Origin: Candidatus Sulfidibacterium hydrothermale
GTDB taxonomy: Bacteria > Bacteroidota > Bacteroidia > Bacteroidales > F082
NCBI RefSeq assembly: GCF_020149915.1
Contig: NZ_CP083760.1
Coordinates: forward strand, 2,046,001 to 2,110,000
Reading direction: 5' to 3'
DNA length: 64,000 bases
How positions within the stretch are numbered: position 1 is the first letter of the stretch; each line of letters opens with the position of its first letter. The position numbers were made by a program, and so were the translations under genes. This document shows, piece by piece, positions 19,624-28,566 of the stretch. The notes under the pieces were generated by a model. It was not told where the DNA came from. It saw only the letters and a list, made by a program, of their open reading frames with translations, and did not search any database.

Positions 19624-20475
19624 ATGTTTGCCCCTGCTTATTTCTCGTGGAAGCGATTTCAGCGGATATTTTTTACCCTGGCCTTTCTGTTGTTTCTGAC
19701 ACCTTTTCTTTTGGCCGGTGGATTGTGGGAACCAGCCGGAGCCCGCTCTGCGGGATTGGATAGATGTTCTACAGCCCTCTCAGATGTATGGAGTATCGAA
19801 AACAATCCGGCAGGAATCGCCGGCATCCTCCACTTTTCTGCCGCCATGGGATTTCAAAACAGCTATTTATCCCCGCACCTTGGCACAGCAGATGTCGCTG
19901 TGATTTACCCGGTAAAATCCGGAACCTTCGGAATGAATATGCGCTATTTCGGATATTCTCTCTATCACGAAATGAAAGCCGGATTAGGCTATGCCCGTCA
20001 GCTGAGTCATAATATCCGGCTGGGGGTACGTATGGATTATCTGCAAACCGCTTTTGGCGATATTTACGGACATCATTCCAATTTTACCTTCGCTTTGGGA
20101 TTACAGGTTGCTATCAGCCGGAACACAACGATGGGACTCTATCTCTTTAATCCGGTACGGGTAAAATTAACCCGTCAATCGCCTGAAAAGACTCCGGCAC
20201 TGTTTCGTTTTGGAATTGCTTATCGTTTTTCACCGAACCTGTTGACAACATTTGAGGCCGAAAAGAATACCAACTGGCAACCCATTGTAATACGGGGAGG
20301 AATAGAATATCAAACCCAAAAAGAATTCTTTTTCAGAGCAGGAATTGCTTCTTCCGGCGATATTTTCGCTTTTGGTTTCGGATGGCACCTAAAAAAGATG
20401 CAATTCGACCTGAGCACAACCCTGCACCAATCGCTGGGTTTTTCGCCGGAGGCCTCCCTGAATTTATCGTTCTGA
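19624..20475 (+). CDS. Predicted outer-membrane beta-barrel protein
   Basis: A 283-residue protein with an N-terminal hydrophobic export segment (about 13-32, FTLAFLLFLTPFLLAGGLW). Alternating amphipathic strands rich in aromatic residues run to the end, and the C-terminal residue is Phe (LSLNLSF-like ending), typical of barrels inserted by BamA. The early AGARSAGLDRCSTALSD and NNPAGIA segments recall PorV/PorP-like Bacteroidota barrels, but I cannot assign it to either. The next gene starts one base after its stop, so the two are translationally coupled and may form one outer-membrane system. Confidence 0.7.
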   Translation: MFAPAYFSWKRFQRIFFTLAFLLFLTPFLLAGGLWEPAGARSAGLDRCSTALSDVWSIENNPAGIAGILHFSAAMGFQNSYLSPHLGTADVAVIYPVKSGTFGMNMRYFGYSLYHEMKAGLGYARQLSHNIRLGVRMDYLQTAFGDIYGHHSNFTFALGLQVAISRNTTMGLYLFNPVRVKLTRQSPEKTPALFRFGIAYRFSPNLLTTFEAEKNTNWQPIVIRGGIEYQTQKEFFFRAGIASSGDIFAFGFGWHLKKMQFDLSTTLHQSLGFSPEASLNLSF

Positions 20476-20476
20476 C

Positions 20477-22606
20477 ATGAAGCAATTCATAAAATATGTT
20501 TTTTTATTTCTGATCATTTCCGGCTGGAACACTTTCGGAAAGCTACATGCTCAGCAGCAGGATACCATCCGGTACAATCTAAATTTTATTACCAGCAAGC
20601 TGGAAAATCTTTCGCGGCAAACCAAATACCCGGTAGATTATTCCGATTTGACAGATGCTCTTATTTACTATGCAGCTCATCCCATTAATATAAACAGTCC
20701 GGAAGTCAAAAAACTGTTGGAGCTTCATTTACTTAATGAATTTCAACTCAGCGCCTTGGAAAATTACATCCACCAATATGGATGGATATACAGTGTGTAT
20801 GAACTACAATATATCAATGGTTTTACTACACAAACCATCCGGAAAATTTCTCCTTTCACCAAAACAGGAAAACCCCAAAAACCAAGGGACTTTCATTGGA
20901 AAAATATTCTTCGGTACAGCCATCAAAATATTATTTTACGTTATGGTCAGGTTTTAGAAAAATCGATGGGTTACCGCCGGCCTGCCGACTCTGCTATCCG
21001 GTATCCGGGCACCGATTATTTGGGCAGTCCCCAACATCTTTACCTGCGCTATGCTTTCCGGTCTTCTGACTTTGTCAGGATGGGAGTAACAATGGATAAA
21101 GATGCCGGAGAAGTACTTTGGTCTCCCCGGTTTAACGACAGCCTGAAAAAACAATTGGGAAGTCATTTCCCCCGTTTTCCGGACTTTTTCTCCGCTTTCA
21201 TAACCATTGCTCATGTTGGCATCGTGCAAAAAGCCATCATTGGCGATTATCATCTGGAATTCGGACAAGGGCTGTGTTTATGGTCGGGACTCACTTTCGG
21301 TAAATCTGCCGAAACCACACAGATAAAATATTACGGAACAGGCATCCGGCCCAATACAGCATCCAACGAAAGCCGTTTTTTGCGGGGAGCTGCCGTTACA
21401 CTGGGGAAAAAGAATTTTGCGCTAACGCTGTTCTATTCTCAACATAAAATTGACGGGACCCTTTTTGTTTCTCCGGTTTCGCAACAAGAAGAAATATCAG
21501 CTCTCCCGGAAAGCGGATTACACAGAACCCTTCGGGAACTGCTTCATAAAAACACAGTGACTATTTCAGCAGCAGGCGGACACCTAAATTATTCCGGAAA
21601 AAGCTGGCAGGTTGGAGCCACTTTTTACCAAACCCGGTTAAGTTTACCACTCGAACCCGATACACAACTTTACCGGATTTATGATTTCCGGGGAAAAACA
21701 TTCACCAACGCTTCTGTTGACTTTTCGGGAATGGTCAACCGGTTTTCTTTCTTTGGTGAGCTGGCTGCCAATCCGGGAAAAGCTTTTGCCGGAACAACAG
21801 GATTTAATTTCTATCCGGACGACCGGCTGTCTTTTGTGCTGGCATATCGCTATTTATCCCCCGATTATCAAGTTATTTACGCCTCTCCATTTATGGAATC
21901 AGAACGTCCTCATAACGAAGAAGGAATTTATGTAGGAATTAAAATGCTGTTGTCCCCTTTGTTCACTTTCTCGGCTTACGCCGATTATTACCGTTTCCCC
22001 TGGCTCCGGTTTAGAATAAATGCCCCTTCCAATGGGAAAGCTTTTTTAGCCCAACTTGATCTGCTGGCTTCTTCCCGCCTGAACATGTTTGTTCGCCTGC
22101 GTTATGGCAACCGCGAAGAGAATTTAATCTCTCCGGATTCGTATCAGATTCCTTTGGCCAACAAAAGCCTGTACGACATACGGTATGTTTTACATTTCTC
22201 TCCCATCCCCCTTTTCACTCTGCAAACGCGCATTGAATATATTAATTATCAAAAAGATAAAGATCAAGAAGTGGGGTTTTTAACACTACAAGATGTTGCC
22301 TTTCATTTTCAAAAACTTCCATTGACGATCAACATGCGTTATGCACTTTTTGATACGGATGACTGGAATAGCCGGATTTATGCTTACGAAAACGATGTGC
22401 TGTACGCTTTTTCCGTTTTGCCTTACTATAACAAAGGGCAGCGAATTTATTTGTTATTGCATTACCACATACATTCATTTCTCCATTTTTGGTTAAAAAT
22501 CGGACGAACGACTTTTTTTAACCAAAATCACGTTTCTTCCGGAGCCGACCGGATTCCGGTTCCCCACAAAACGACTCTCCGGTTTCAAATCATGGCAAAA
22601 TTTTAG
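20477..22606 (+). CDS. Outer-membrane protein with N-terminal helix-hairpin-helix segment
   Basis: A 709-residue exported protein with a signal peptide at 1-25. Residues about 35-140 are helical with two ComEA-like helix-hairpin-helix units; PININSPEVKKLLEL and LSALENYIHQYG are the best-matching parts. The remaining 550 residues look like beta strands of a large barrel, ending in MAKF. Helix-hairpin-helix motifs usually bind DNA, yet this one is predicted to face the periplasm. The gene begins one base after the preceding barrel gene. The role is unknown; DNA uptake or simple structural use of the fold are both conceivable. Confidence 0.7.
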   Translation: MKQFIKYVFLFLIISGWNTFGKLHAQQQDTIRYNLNFITSKLENLSRQTKYPVDYSDLTDALIYYAAHPININSPEVKKLLELHLLNEFQLSALENYIHQYGWIYSVYELQYINGFTTQTIRKISPFTKTGKPQKPRDFHWKNILRYSHQNIILRYGQVLEKSMGYRRPADSAIRYPGTDYLGSPQHLYLRYAFRSSDFVRMGVTMDKDAGEVLWSPRFNDSLKKQLGSHFPRFPDFFSAFITIAHVGIVQKAIIGDYHLEFGQGLCLWSGLTFGKSAETTQIKYYGTGIRPNTASNESRFLRGAAVTLGKKNFALTLFYSQHKIDGTLFVSPVSQQEEISALPESGLHRTLRELLHKNTVTISAAGGHLNYSGKSWQVGATFYQTRLSLPLEPDTQLYRIYDFRGKTFTNASVDFSGMVNRFSFFGELAANPGKAFAGTTGFNFYPDDRLSFVLAYRYLSPDYQVIYASPFMESERPHNEEGIYVGIKMLLSPLFTFSAYADYYRFPWLRFRINAPSNGKAFLAQLDLLASSRLNMFVRLRYGNREENLISPDSYQIPLANKSLYDIRYVLHFSPIPLFTLQTRIEYINYQKDKDQEVGFLTLQDVAFHFQKLPLTINMRYALFDTDDWNSRIYAYENDVLYAFSVLPYYNKGQRIYLLLHYHIHSFLHFWLKIGRTTFFNQNHVSSGADRIPVPHKTTLRFQIMAKF

Positions 22607-22685
22607 TTTTTCTCAAGAAACAAAAACCCCTCTCTCACTTCAGTCACTTTTTGCTGGTTTTTTTATATCAGATCCCACCAATAAA

Positions 22686-22710
22686 AAAAGTCGCCAAAAA
22701 GGCGACTTTT
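22686..22710. terminator. Bidirectional terminator
   Basis: AAAAGTCGCC/GGCGACTTTT 10-bp stem with AAAAA loop, between the convergent barrel gene and thioredoxin gene. Confidence 0.9.
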
Positions 22711-22736
22711 CTATTTTCAATAAACAGTATGTCTGC

Positions 22737-23054
22737 CTAAAGGTACTGCTCCAGTTTATTTACCAGAACCTGTTTAGGCACTGATCCCACCTGTTTATCC
22801 ACTACTTCTCCGTTTTTAAAGAAAAGAATAGTGGGAATATTACGAATGCCATAACGCCGGGCAACAGCCGGATTATGATCAACATCCAACTTGCCTACCA
22901 TAACCTTGTCGGCATATTCTTCGCCAATTTCCTGAACGATCGGGCCGATAACACGGCATGGACCACACCAAACTGCCCAAAAATCAACAATAACGAGTTT
23001 ATCGGAATGCAGTACCAGTGCGTCAAAATTTGCATCTGTGAATTCTAAAGCCAT
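22737..23054 (-). CDS. trxA: Thioredoxin
   Basis: Small dithiol-disulfide oxidoreductase of 105 residues with the active site WCGPC (Cys30, Cys33) and the cis-proline segment IRNIPTILFF. It has no signal peptide, so it is cytoplasmic. I start at the ATG at 23054 (MALEFTDANF), the normal thioredoxin N terminus. An upstream in-frame start would add the unlikely run PSIKKKKK, which comes from a poly-T/poly-A leader. It is monocistronic, with its own promoter box and terminator. Confidence 0.95.
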   Translation of the reverse strand: MALEFTDANFDALVLHSDKLVIVDFWAVWCGPCRVIGPIVQEIGEEYADKVMVGKLDVDHNPAVARRYGIRNIPTILFFKNGEVVDKQVGSVPKQVLVNKLEQYL

Positions 23055-23078
23055 TTTTTTCTTTTTTTTGATTGATGG

Positions 23079-23086
23079 CAAAAATA
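23079..23086 (-). promoter_or_regulatory. -7 promoter box of thioredoxin
   Basis: TATTTTTG on the minus strand, 24 bases before the ATG at 23054. Confidence 0.6.
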
Positions 23087-23222
23087 TAAAAGAATTAAAT
23101 ACCGCTACCGGTCAAATGTATTTTTCTGTTAAATCTGCAGGCAAGTTAACAAGCTGTATGTCCTGCATTTAAAAATCCTTCAAAAAAGGAAAACAACCTC
23201 AGGAAAAAAAGAAACAGTAAAT

Positions 23223-23256
23223 AAAAAAACTGCCTGCAAAAACAGACAGTTTTTTA
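23223..23256 (-). terminator. Terminator of tRNA-His
   Basis: On the minus strand ACTGTCTG pairs with CAGGCAGT (one G-U pair) and a T tract follows. It begins about 8 bases past the tRNA 3' end. Confidence 0.8.
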
Positions 23257-23263
23257 TTTTTCT

Positions 23264-23339
23264 GGGTGGAAGATGGGACTTGAACCCACGACCCTCGGAA
23301 CCACAATCCGATGCTCTAACCAACTGAGCTACATCCACC
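23264..23339 (-). tRNA. tRNA-His (GTG anticodon)
   Basis: The cloverleaf folds on the minus strand. The D stem is GCTC/GAGC. The anticodon stem TCGGA/TCCGA encloses loop TTGTGGT with anticodon GTG, and the T arm GTGGG-TTCAAGT-CCCAT follows. An encoded extra 5' G faces C73, the histidine identity feature. The acceptor stem has one T-T opposition at pair 6-67. The full CCA tail is not encoded. Confidence 0.95.
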
Positions 23340-23351
23340 GTTTCAGGGGCG

Positions 23352-23359
23352 CAAATATA
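23352..23359 (-). promoter_or_regulatory. -7 promoter box of tRNA-His
   Basis: TATATTTG on the minus strand, 12 bases upstream of the tRNA 5' end. Confidence 0.6.
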
Positions 23360-23446
23360 CAACATTTTTCTTTTTTTAAAAGAACTGTAAAAATTTTTAG
23401 AAAAAATTTAACTCCTTTAAAAAAAGATTTCATACTGATGTTTTTT

Positions 23447-23454
23447 TACTTTTG
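23447..23454 (+). promoter_or_regulatory. -7 promoter box of the ABC permease (5 bases from ATG)
   Basis: TACTTTTG ends five bases before the ATG at 23460, predicting an almost leaderless transcript. Confidence 0.55.
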
Positions 23455-23459
23455 GCACA

Positions 23460-24671
23460 ATGTTTCAAGCAAGAAAAAAAGAGTACACCTCCGGTTCACT
23501 TTCCAGGCTTGCCTGGCAAAAGTTCAGGAAAAATATACAAGGTATGGCTGCACTTAGTGTTATCGGACTGGCCATACTGGTGGGACTATTTGCTTACCTT
23601 ATTATTCCGGATGCTACACCAAACGCCAACCGGCAAAATCTGGCCCTTACCACTCAAAAACCCGGCTTCAGCGTAAAAATGTTGCTGGTACGAAAAAATA
23701 ATCCGGTAGAACAAAAAGGCCTTCTCCATAAAATACTGGAAGGACAAAAAGATATTTATACCTACTATCCTGTAACTTCCTGGACCTTTCATAATGGAAC
23801 GATCACCGTTAAACTTTATGACGAAGACAGCAGCGGACTTTTAAAAACTTTTAATCTGGCCGATGTTGTTTATCCTTTAAAGGGAAAACCAAAAATTGTC
23901 GGTCAAAAAATCGTGTTTACCACTATCTCCGGAAAAACGCGAGAAGTTCAGATCAACGATCTAAAATCACAGATCCTAAAAAACAATTTGATTACCCGAA
24001 CGTTCTGGCTGGGAACCGACCAGTTTGGCCGCGATTTACTGAGCCGGCTCCTGCTGGGAACACGCATCAGTCTTTCTGTAGGTTTTATTTCGGTAACCAT
24101 CTCGCTGCTGGTAGGCATATTATTGGGCTCCATGGCCGGATTTTACCGGGGAAAAACCGACGAATTAATTATGTGGCTGATCAACGTGGTTTGGTCTATT
24201 CCTACCCTGTTGCTGGTTATTGCCATTACCTTTGCACTGGGAAAAGGATTCTGGCAAATTTTTGTAGCAGTAGGACTCACCATGTGGGTTGAAGTAGCCC
24301 GTGTGGTACGCGGACAAATGATGAGCGTACGCGAAAAAGAATACGTGGAAGCCGGTTTTGCCCTGGGTTATCCCAATTTCCGGATCATGATGCGTCATAT
24401 TCTTCCCAACATTTTAAGCCCGGTAATCGTAATTTCCGCAGCCAATTTTGCTGCAGCCATTCTGATTGAAGCCGGTTTAAGCTTTTTAGGTATCGGCGTG
24501 CAACCACCTGTTCCTTCCTGGGGAAATATGATCAAAGAATATTACAGTTTCATTGTGCTCAATTCCGCTTACCTTGCCATTATTCCGGGACTTGCCATTG
24601 TTTTACTGGTATTAGCCTTTATGACTCTTGGCAACAGCCTGCGCGATGCACTGGATGTCCGGATCCAATAG
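23460..24671 (+). CDS. Opp/Dpp-type ABC transporter permease (OppC-like)
   Basis: A 403-residue inner-membrane permease. Transmembrane segment 1 is about 28-49. A long soluble insertion follows (about 50-175), then the conserved LGTDQFGRDLLSRLL and five more membrane segments. The cytoplasmic EAA loop is EAGFALGYPNFRIMMRHILP, the contact for an ATPase. It is related to DppC/OppC oligopeptide permeases, but the 125-residue insertion after the first helix is longer than in the enteric proteins. No partner permease, ATPase or binding protein is adjacent, so it works with subunits encoded elsewhere. Substrate unknown. Confidence 0.85.
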   Translation: MFQARKKEYTSGSLSRLAWQKFRKNIQGMAALSVIGLAILVGLFAYLIIPDATPNANRQNLALTTQKPGFSVKMLLVRKNNPVEQKGLLHKILEGQKDIYTYYPVTSWTFHNGTITVKLYDEDSSGLLKTFNLADVVYPLKGKPKIVGQKIVFTTISGKTREVQINDLKSQILKNNLITRTFWLGTDQFGRDLLSRLLLGTRISLSVGFISVTISLLVGILLGSMAGFYRGKTDELIMWLINVVWSIPTLLLVIAITFALGKGFWQIFVAVGLTMWVEVARVVRGQMMSVREKEYVEAGFALGYPNFRIMMRHILPNILSPVIVISAANFAAAILIEAGLSFLGIGVQPPVPSWGNMIKEYYSFIVLNSAYLAIIPGLAIVLLVLAFMTLGNSLRDALDVRIQ

Positions 24672-24778
24672 AAGATTAACAATTATCATATTGAAAATTA
24701 AAAAGATGCAGGTTCTTTTATTTAAAAGAATTAATAATTTCTTAACATCAAAATAACAGGAACGAACCGGTTAACGTC

Positions 24779-24786
24779 TAAATTTG
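24779..24786 (+). promoter_or_regulatory. -7 promoter box of the phosphate transporter
   Basis: TAAATTTG, 28 bases before the ATG at 24815. Confidence 0.5.
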
Positions 24787-24814
24787 TTCCGCAAATGATG
24801 ATATAAAAAGCATT

Positions 24815-27112
24815 ATGGAAACATTTTATTATGTAATGACCGGCATCCTTTTTTTACTTGCCGTTTTTGATCTGGTCGTTGGGGTCAGCAACGACGCGGT
24901 TAACTTTCTTAATTCAGCCATTGGTTCAAAAGTAGCCTCATTTAAGGTTATCATTGCCGTGGCGGCCATGGGAATTTTGTTTGGTGTTGTTTTTTCCAGC
25001 GGCATGATGGAAGTGGCCCGAAAAGGGATCTTTCATCCGGAAATGTTCTATTTTTCTGAGATGATGGTCATGTTTGTGGCCGTAATGATCTCTACCCTCA
25101 TTTTGCTGGATACTTTTAACACCCTGGGGATGCCTACCTCCACCACTGTTTCCATTGTGTTTGAGCTGCTGGGAGCTGCTGTAGCGATGGCCGTCATTAA
25201 GCTTTCAGCTTCTCCGGAACAGATGCTGAAATTCAAACAATATTTATTTGATCATCACATCATCACCGACATGCACCAGCATCTTTCACTGGGTTATTTT
25301 ATTAACTCGGGAAAAGCTCTGGCCATTATCTCGGGAATCCTGGTTTCGGTAGCCATCGCTTTTACGGTAGGTGCTATCATTCAATATATTGCCCGTATTA
25401 TTTTCTCGTTCAATTACCAAAGACGGGTAAAATGGTTCGGCGCCATCTGGGGAGGCATAGCTTTTAGTTCCATCACCTATTTCATCCTGATCAAAGGAGC
25501 GGTTAATGCCACTTTTATTTCAGACGCACACAAAGCATGGATTGCCAGTCATTCCGGAATCATTATCCTTTACAGTTTTGTAGGATGGAGTGTTCTTTTA
25601 CAAATTCTGAACTGGTTATTCAAATTAAATATCCTTAAAACCATTGTATTGGGTGGTACTTTTGCTTTAGCCATGGCTTTTGCCGGAAACGACCTGGTAA
25701 ACTTTATTGGCGTTCCTATTGCCGGATACGATGCGTTTTTGATCTATTTGAAACATCCGGGAGCCGATCCCAGTTCGCTGGGAATGATCGAACTAATGGG
25801 GAAAGTGCCCACACCGATTACGTTTTTATTGATGTCAGGAGTCATTATGGTTTTCACCCTTTATTTCTCTAAAAAAGCCAAATCAGTCATTAAAACATCG
25901 GTAGATTTGAGCCGGCAGGAAACCGGTGACGAACGCTTTAAACCCAATACTTTCTCCAAGATGCTGGTTCGTTCTTCCATCAACATGTCGAAAGGAATCC
26001 GGAAAATTACACCGAATTTCATTTTGCAGGCCATTGAAAAACAATTTGAGCCTTACCAAATGGAAGTGGCCGAAGAAGTGGCTGATCCGCCGGCTTTTGA
26101 TTTAATCCGCGCATCTGTCAGTCTGGTGGTAGCCAGTATCTTAATTGCTTTTGGAACATCCTTAAAGCTCCCTCTTTCCACCACTTATGTTACTTTCATG
26201 GTAGCCATGGGAGCGTCGCTTGCCGACAGAGCCTGGGACCGCGAAAGTGCCGTATACAGAATTTCCGGTGTATTTTCTGTAATTGGCGGATGGTTTCTCA
26301 CTGCCCTAACGGCATTTATTATCTCTTTCGCTTTGGTTTACATTTTCCATTACCTAGGCAGTGTTTCCATCTTCGTTGCTCTTGTATTGGTATTTTACAT
26401 GGTTTATCGTTCATCAATTGCCCATAAAAAGAAAACAGAAAAAAGCCGCGAAATCGGTGAAGAAGTTTATGGCGTAACAGAAGAGAACGTATCAGAACGT
26501 TTCCTGACCCTTTTGGTAGGAAACCTGAAGAATGTAATTCGCGAATACCGGCACACCATTGAAGGGCTGGAAAAAGAGGATGTGAAAAAACTCCGGAAAA
26601 CCAAAAAAGCCATTGATGAAATGGCGGTACGCACAAAATATATCAAAGATCATATCAACGTAGTGATTGAACGGCTGGATGAAATGACCATTGACTCCGG
26701 ATCGTTCCTGGTACAAGCCATGGATTACATGCGCGAAATGCTCCACAGTATCTCTTTCTTTACTAGCCACGCCCTTGAACACGTGGATAACAACCATAAA
26801 CCGCTCATTCCGGAACAAATCAGTGAGTTGAAACATCTGTCGGAACACATGGAAACTATCCTGAAGATTACTTTACAAAGTATCATCAAGGAAGATTTTT
26901 CGTCACAACCCAAATTGCTTGAAGAGCAGGCAAAAGGGTTACGCCACATTGAATCGTACCGGAAAAATCAGATCCGGAGAATAAAAAAGAAACAGGTAGG
27001 TACCCGAAATAGCATTTTATATTTAAATTTGCTGGATGAAACCAAAAACTTATTTTTACAAGCCATCAATTTATTCAAAGCCCAACGAGATTTTGTGAAC
27101 AATGCAAAATAG
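24815..27112 (+). CDS. PiT-family inorganic phosphate transporter with C-terminal PhoU-like domain
   Basis: A 765-residue secondary transporter. The two inverted PiT repeats are marked by VGVSNDAVNFLNSAIG near residue 22 and AFAGNDLVNFIGVPIAG near residue 288. There are at least ten hydrophobic segments in the first 530 residues, with a soluble linker near 350-420. The last 220 residues are helical and charged and resemble PhoU/DUF47 (for example LVGNLKNVIREYRHTIEGL). That domain usually regulates phosphate or polyphosphate handling and is often a separate pit accessory gene; here it is fused. It is followed after 4 bases by a SLOG-fold gene, forming a two-gene operon. Confidence 0.87.
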   Translation: METFYYVMTGILFLLAVFDLVVGVSNDAVNFLNSAIGSKVASFKVIIAVAAMGILFGVVFSSGMMEVARKGIFHPEMFYFSEMMVMFVAVMISTLILLDTFNTLGMPTSTTVSIVFELLGAAVAMAVIKLSASPEQMLKFKQYLFDHHIITDMHQHLSLGYFINSGKALAIISGILVSVAIAFTVGAIIQYIARIIFSFNYQRRVKWFGAIWGGIAFSSITYFILIKGAVNATFISDAHKAWIASHSGIIILYSFVGWSVLLQILNWLFKLNILKTIVLGGTFALAMAFAGNDLVNFIGVPIAGYDAFLIYLKHPGADPSSLGMIELMGKVPTPITFLLMSGVIMVFTLYFSKKAKSVIKTSVDLSRQETGDERFKPNTFSKMLVRSSINMSKGIRKITPNFILQAIEKQFEPYQMEVAEEVADPPAFDLIRASVSLVVASILIAFGTSLKLPLSTTYVTFMVAMGASLADRAWDRESAVYRISGVFSVIGGWFLTALTAFIISFALVYIFHYLGSVSIFVALVLVFYMVYRSSIAHKKKTEKSREIGEEVYGVTEENVSERFLTLLVGNLKNVIREYRHTIEGLEKEDVKKLRKTKKAIDEMAVRTKYIKDHINVVIERLDEMTIDSGSFLVQAMDYMREMLHSISFFTSHALEHVDNNHKPLIPEQISELKHLSEHMETILKITLQSIIKEDFSSQPKLLEEQAKGLRHIESYRKNQIRRIKKKQVGTRNSILYLNLLDETKNLFLQAINLFKAQRDFVNNAK

Positions 27113-27116
27113 ATAG

Positions 27117-27617
27117 ATGACAGATTTGATAAAGTCGCGACGGATTATTTCGGGGGGACAAACAGGTGTTGACAGAGCGGCATTGGATTTTGCCATTGAA
27201 CATGGAATTACCTGTAGCGGATGGTGCCCGAAAGGACGACGAGCTGAAGATGGTACAATTCCTGAACATTATCCGTTAAAAGAAACGGAATCGCGCTACT
27301 ACAGCGAAAGGACTAAAAGAAACGTACAAGAAAGTGATGGGCTTTTAGTTTTTCTGCTTGACAAACCGGATACCGGAACTTTCGAAGCCATTGATTATGC
27401 CGAAAAATACGACAAACCGGTGTATGTTGTGCATTTAACCATGAATATCGAAGACCAGCAAACCGGCTTATTGAATATGTTGGAAGAAAATCATATCGAA
27501 GCCGTAAATATCGTTGGTCCGCGTGAGTCAAACAGTCCGGGAATTTATCAAAAGACAAAAGATTTTCTTGATCATTTACTGTTCCGTTTAAAAAACCCGA
27601 TAAGTTATTCCCGGTAA
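27117..27617 (+). CDS. Putative molybdenum-carrier / YpsA-like SLOG protein
   Basis: A 166-residue Rossmann-like protein of the putative molybdenum carrier family, related to YpsA and DprA in the SLOG superfamily. The N-terminal nucleotide-binding signature is ISGGQTGVDRAALDFA. The GWCPKGRRAEDG motif and the ERTKRNVQESDGLLVF stretch are the other family marks. SLOG proteins bind nucleotides or nucleotide-derived ligands; a true molybdenum-cofactor role is not established for most members. It is transcribed with the PiT transporter and ends 7 bases from the convergent prmC stop. Confidence 0.8.
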   Translation: MTDLIKSRRIISGGQTGVDRAALDFAIEHGITCSGWCPKGRRAEDGTIPEHYPLKETESRYYSERTKRNVQESDGLLVFLLDKPDTGTFEAIDYAEKYDKPVYVVHLTMNIEDQQTGLLNMLEENHIEAVNIVGPRESNSPGIYQKTKDFLDHLLFRLKNPISYSR

Positions 27618-27624
27618 AAACGGT

Positions 27625-28500
27625 TTATTCTTTCCGGAAAGCACGTAAAAACCGCGCTTTGCCGCGAAAATCTTTCAATATTTCCACATTACGGAACCCC
27701 TTGGTTTCAAAAAGATTTGCTACATCACGGGCCGTAGCAGCATTGAGTTCCAAGTAAATAGCACCATTTTTATCCAGAATTTTTTCTGCCAGTATCCGAA
27801 TCTTTCTATAAAAAAGCAGCGGGTCCGTATCTTCTACAAAAAGGGCCTGTTCAGGTTCATAATGCAACACCCGCTTTTCCATGTATTCTTTCTCGCTTTG
27901 CAAAACGTAAGGCGGATTACTGACAATCCATTGAAATTTTTTTGACAAAACATCAGCACAACGCGCTGTTTCCAAAACATCACACCGTTTGAAATCGATG
28001 TTCAATCCGGCGTCTGAAGCATTTTCTGCAGCAAGAGCCAATGCTTTTTCCGAAATATCGACAGCGGTAACCCGGCACTCGGGACACGATTTTTTTAACG
28101 CCAGTGCAATACAACCACTGCCTGTTCCAATGTCCAAAACATTTCCCTTGAAAAACGGATTCTCGGTAATCATCAAATGAACCAGCTCTTCCGTTTCCGG
28201 ACGAGGAATCAAAACCGACGGATCTACCCGGACTTTTATTCCATAAAAAGAAACCGTTCCGAGTACATATTGCACCGGTTCAGCTTTCTTCAAACGCTGA
28301 AAAGCCCGAAAAAACAGGAGGAGCTCCGATTCGGAGAGCCTTCTCTCCTTTTGCAATTGCTGCTCCACCCTCGACAGGCCGAAAAGATGCCGGATCAGCA
28401 AATTCACAATACTCAACGCTTCTTCTTCCGGATAAAGTTCCAGCAATTGCTCTACCGCTTCCGTTTTTATATCCGATAACCGGTTGGTTGAAAATAACAT
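27625..28500 (-). CDS. prmC: Peptide chain release factor N5-glutamine methyltransferase
   Basis: SAM-dependent methyltransferase that methylates the GGQ glutamine of release factors. About 291 residues. It has an N-terminal helical domain, SAM-binding VLDIGTGSGCIALAL, and the glutamine-binding NPPY motif in VSNPPYVLQ. I start at the ATG at 28500 (MLFSTNRLSD). Upstream in-frame codons would run through the promoter box, which ends only 4 bases before this ATG and predicts a leaderless message. It is divergent from the THEP1-type NTPase with only 66 bases between the two start codons. Confidence 0.93.
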   Translation of the reverse strand: MLFSTNRLSDIKTEAVEQLLELYPEEEALSIVNLLIRHLFGLSRVEQQLQKERRLSESELLLFFRAFQRLKKAEPVQYVLGTVSFYGIKVRVDPSVLIPRPETEELVHLMITENPFFKGNVLDIGTGSGCIALALKKSCPECRVTAVDISEKALALAAENASDAGLNIDFKRCDVLETARCADVLSKKFQWIVSNPPYVLQSEKEYMEKRVLHYEPEQALFVEDTDPLLFYRKIRILAEKILDKNGAIYLELNAATARDVANLFETKGFRNVEILKDFRGKARFLRAFRKE

Positions 28501-28504
28501 GATG

Positions 28505-28512
28505 CAAAGATA
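28505..28512 (-). promoter_or_regulatory. -7 promoter box of prmC, four bases from ATG
   Basis: TATCTTTG on the minus strand followed by four bases and then the ATG. If transcription starts at the usual distance the mRNA has essentially no 5' leader. Confidence 0.65.
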
Positions 28513-28554
28513 AAGTCTATGGCAATCCATACATGAAAAAAGCACAGGTTTTCA

Positions 28555-28562
28555 TAAATTTG
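28555..28562 (+). promoter_or_regulatory. -7 promoter box of the THEP1-type NTPase, four bases from ATG
   Basis: TAAATTTG followed by TTTC and ATG at 28567, the same four-base spacing as prmC on the other strand. Confidence 0.65.
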
Positions 28563-28566
28563 TTTC

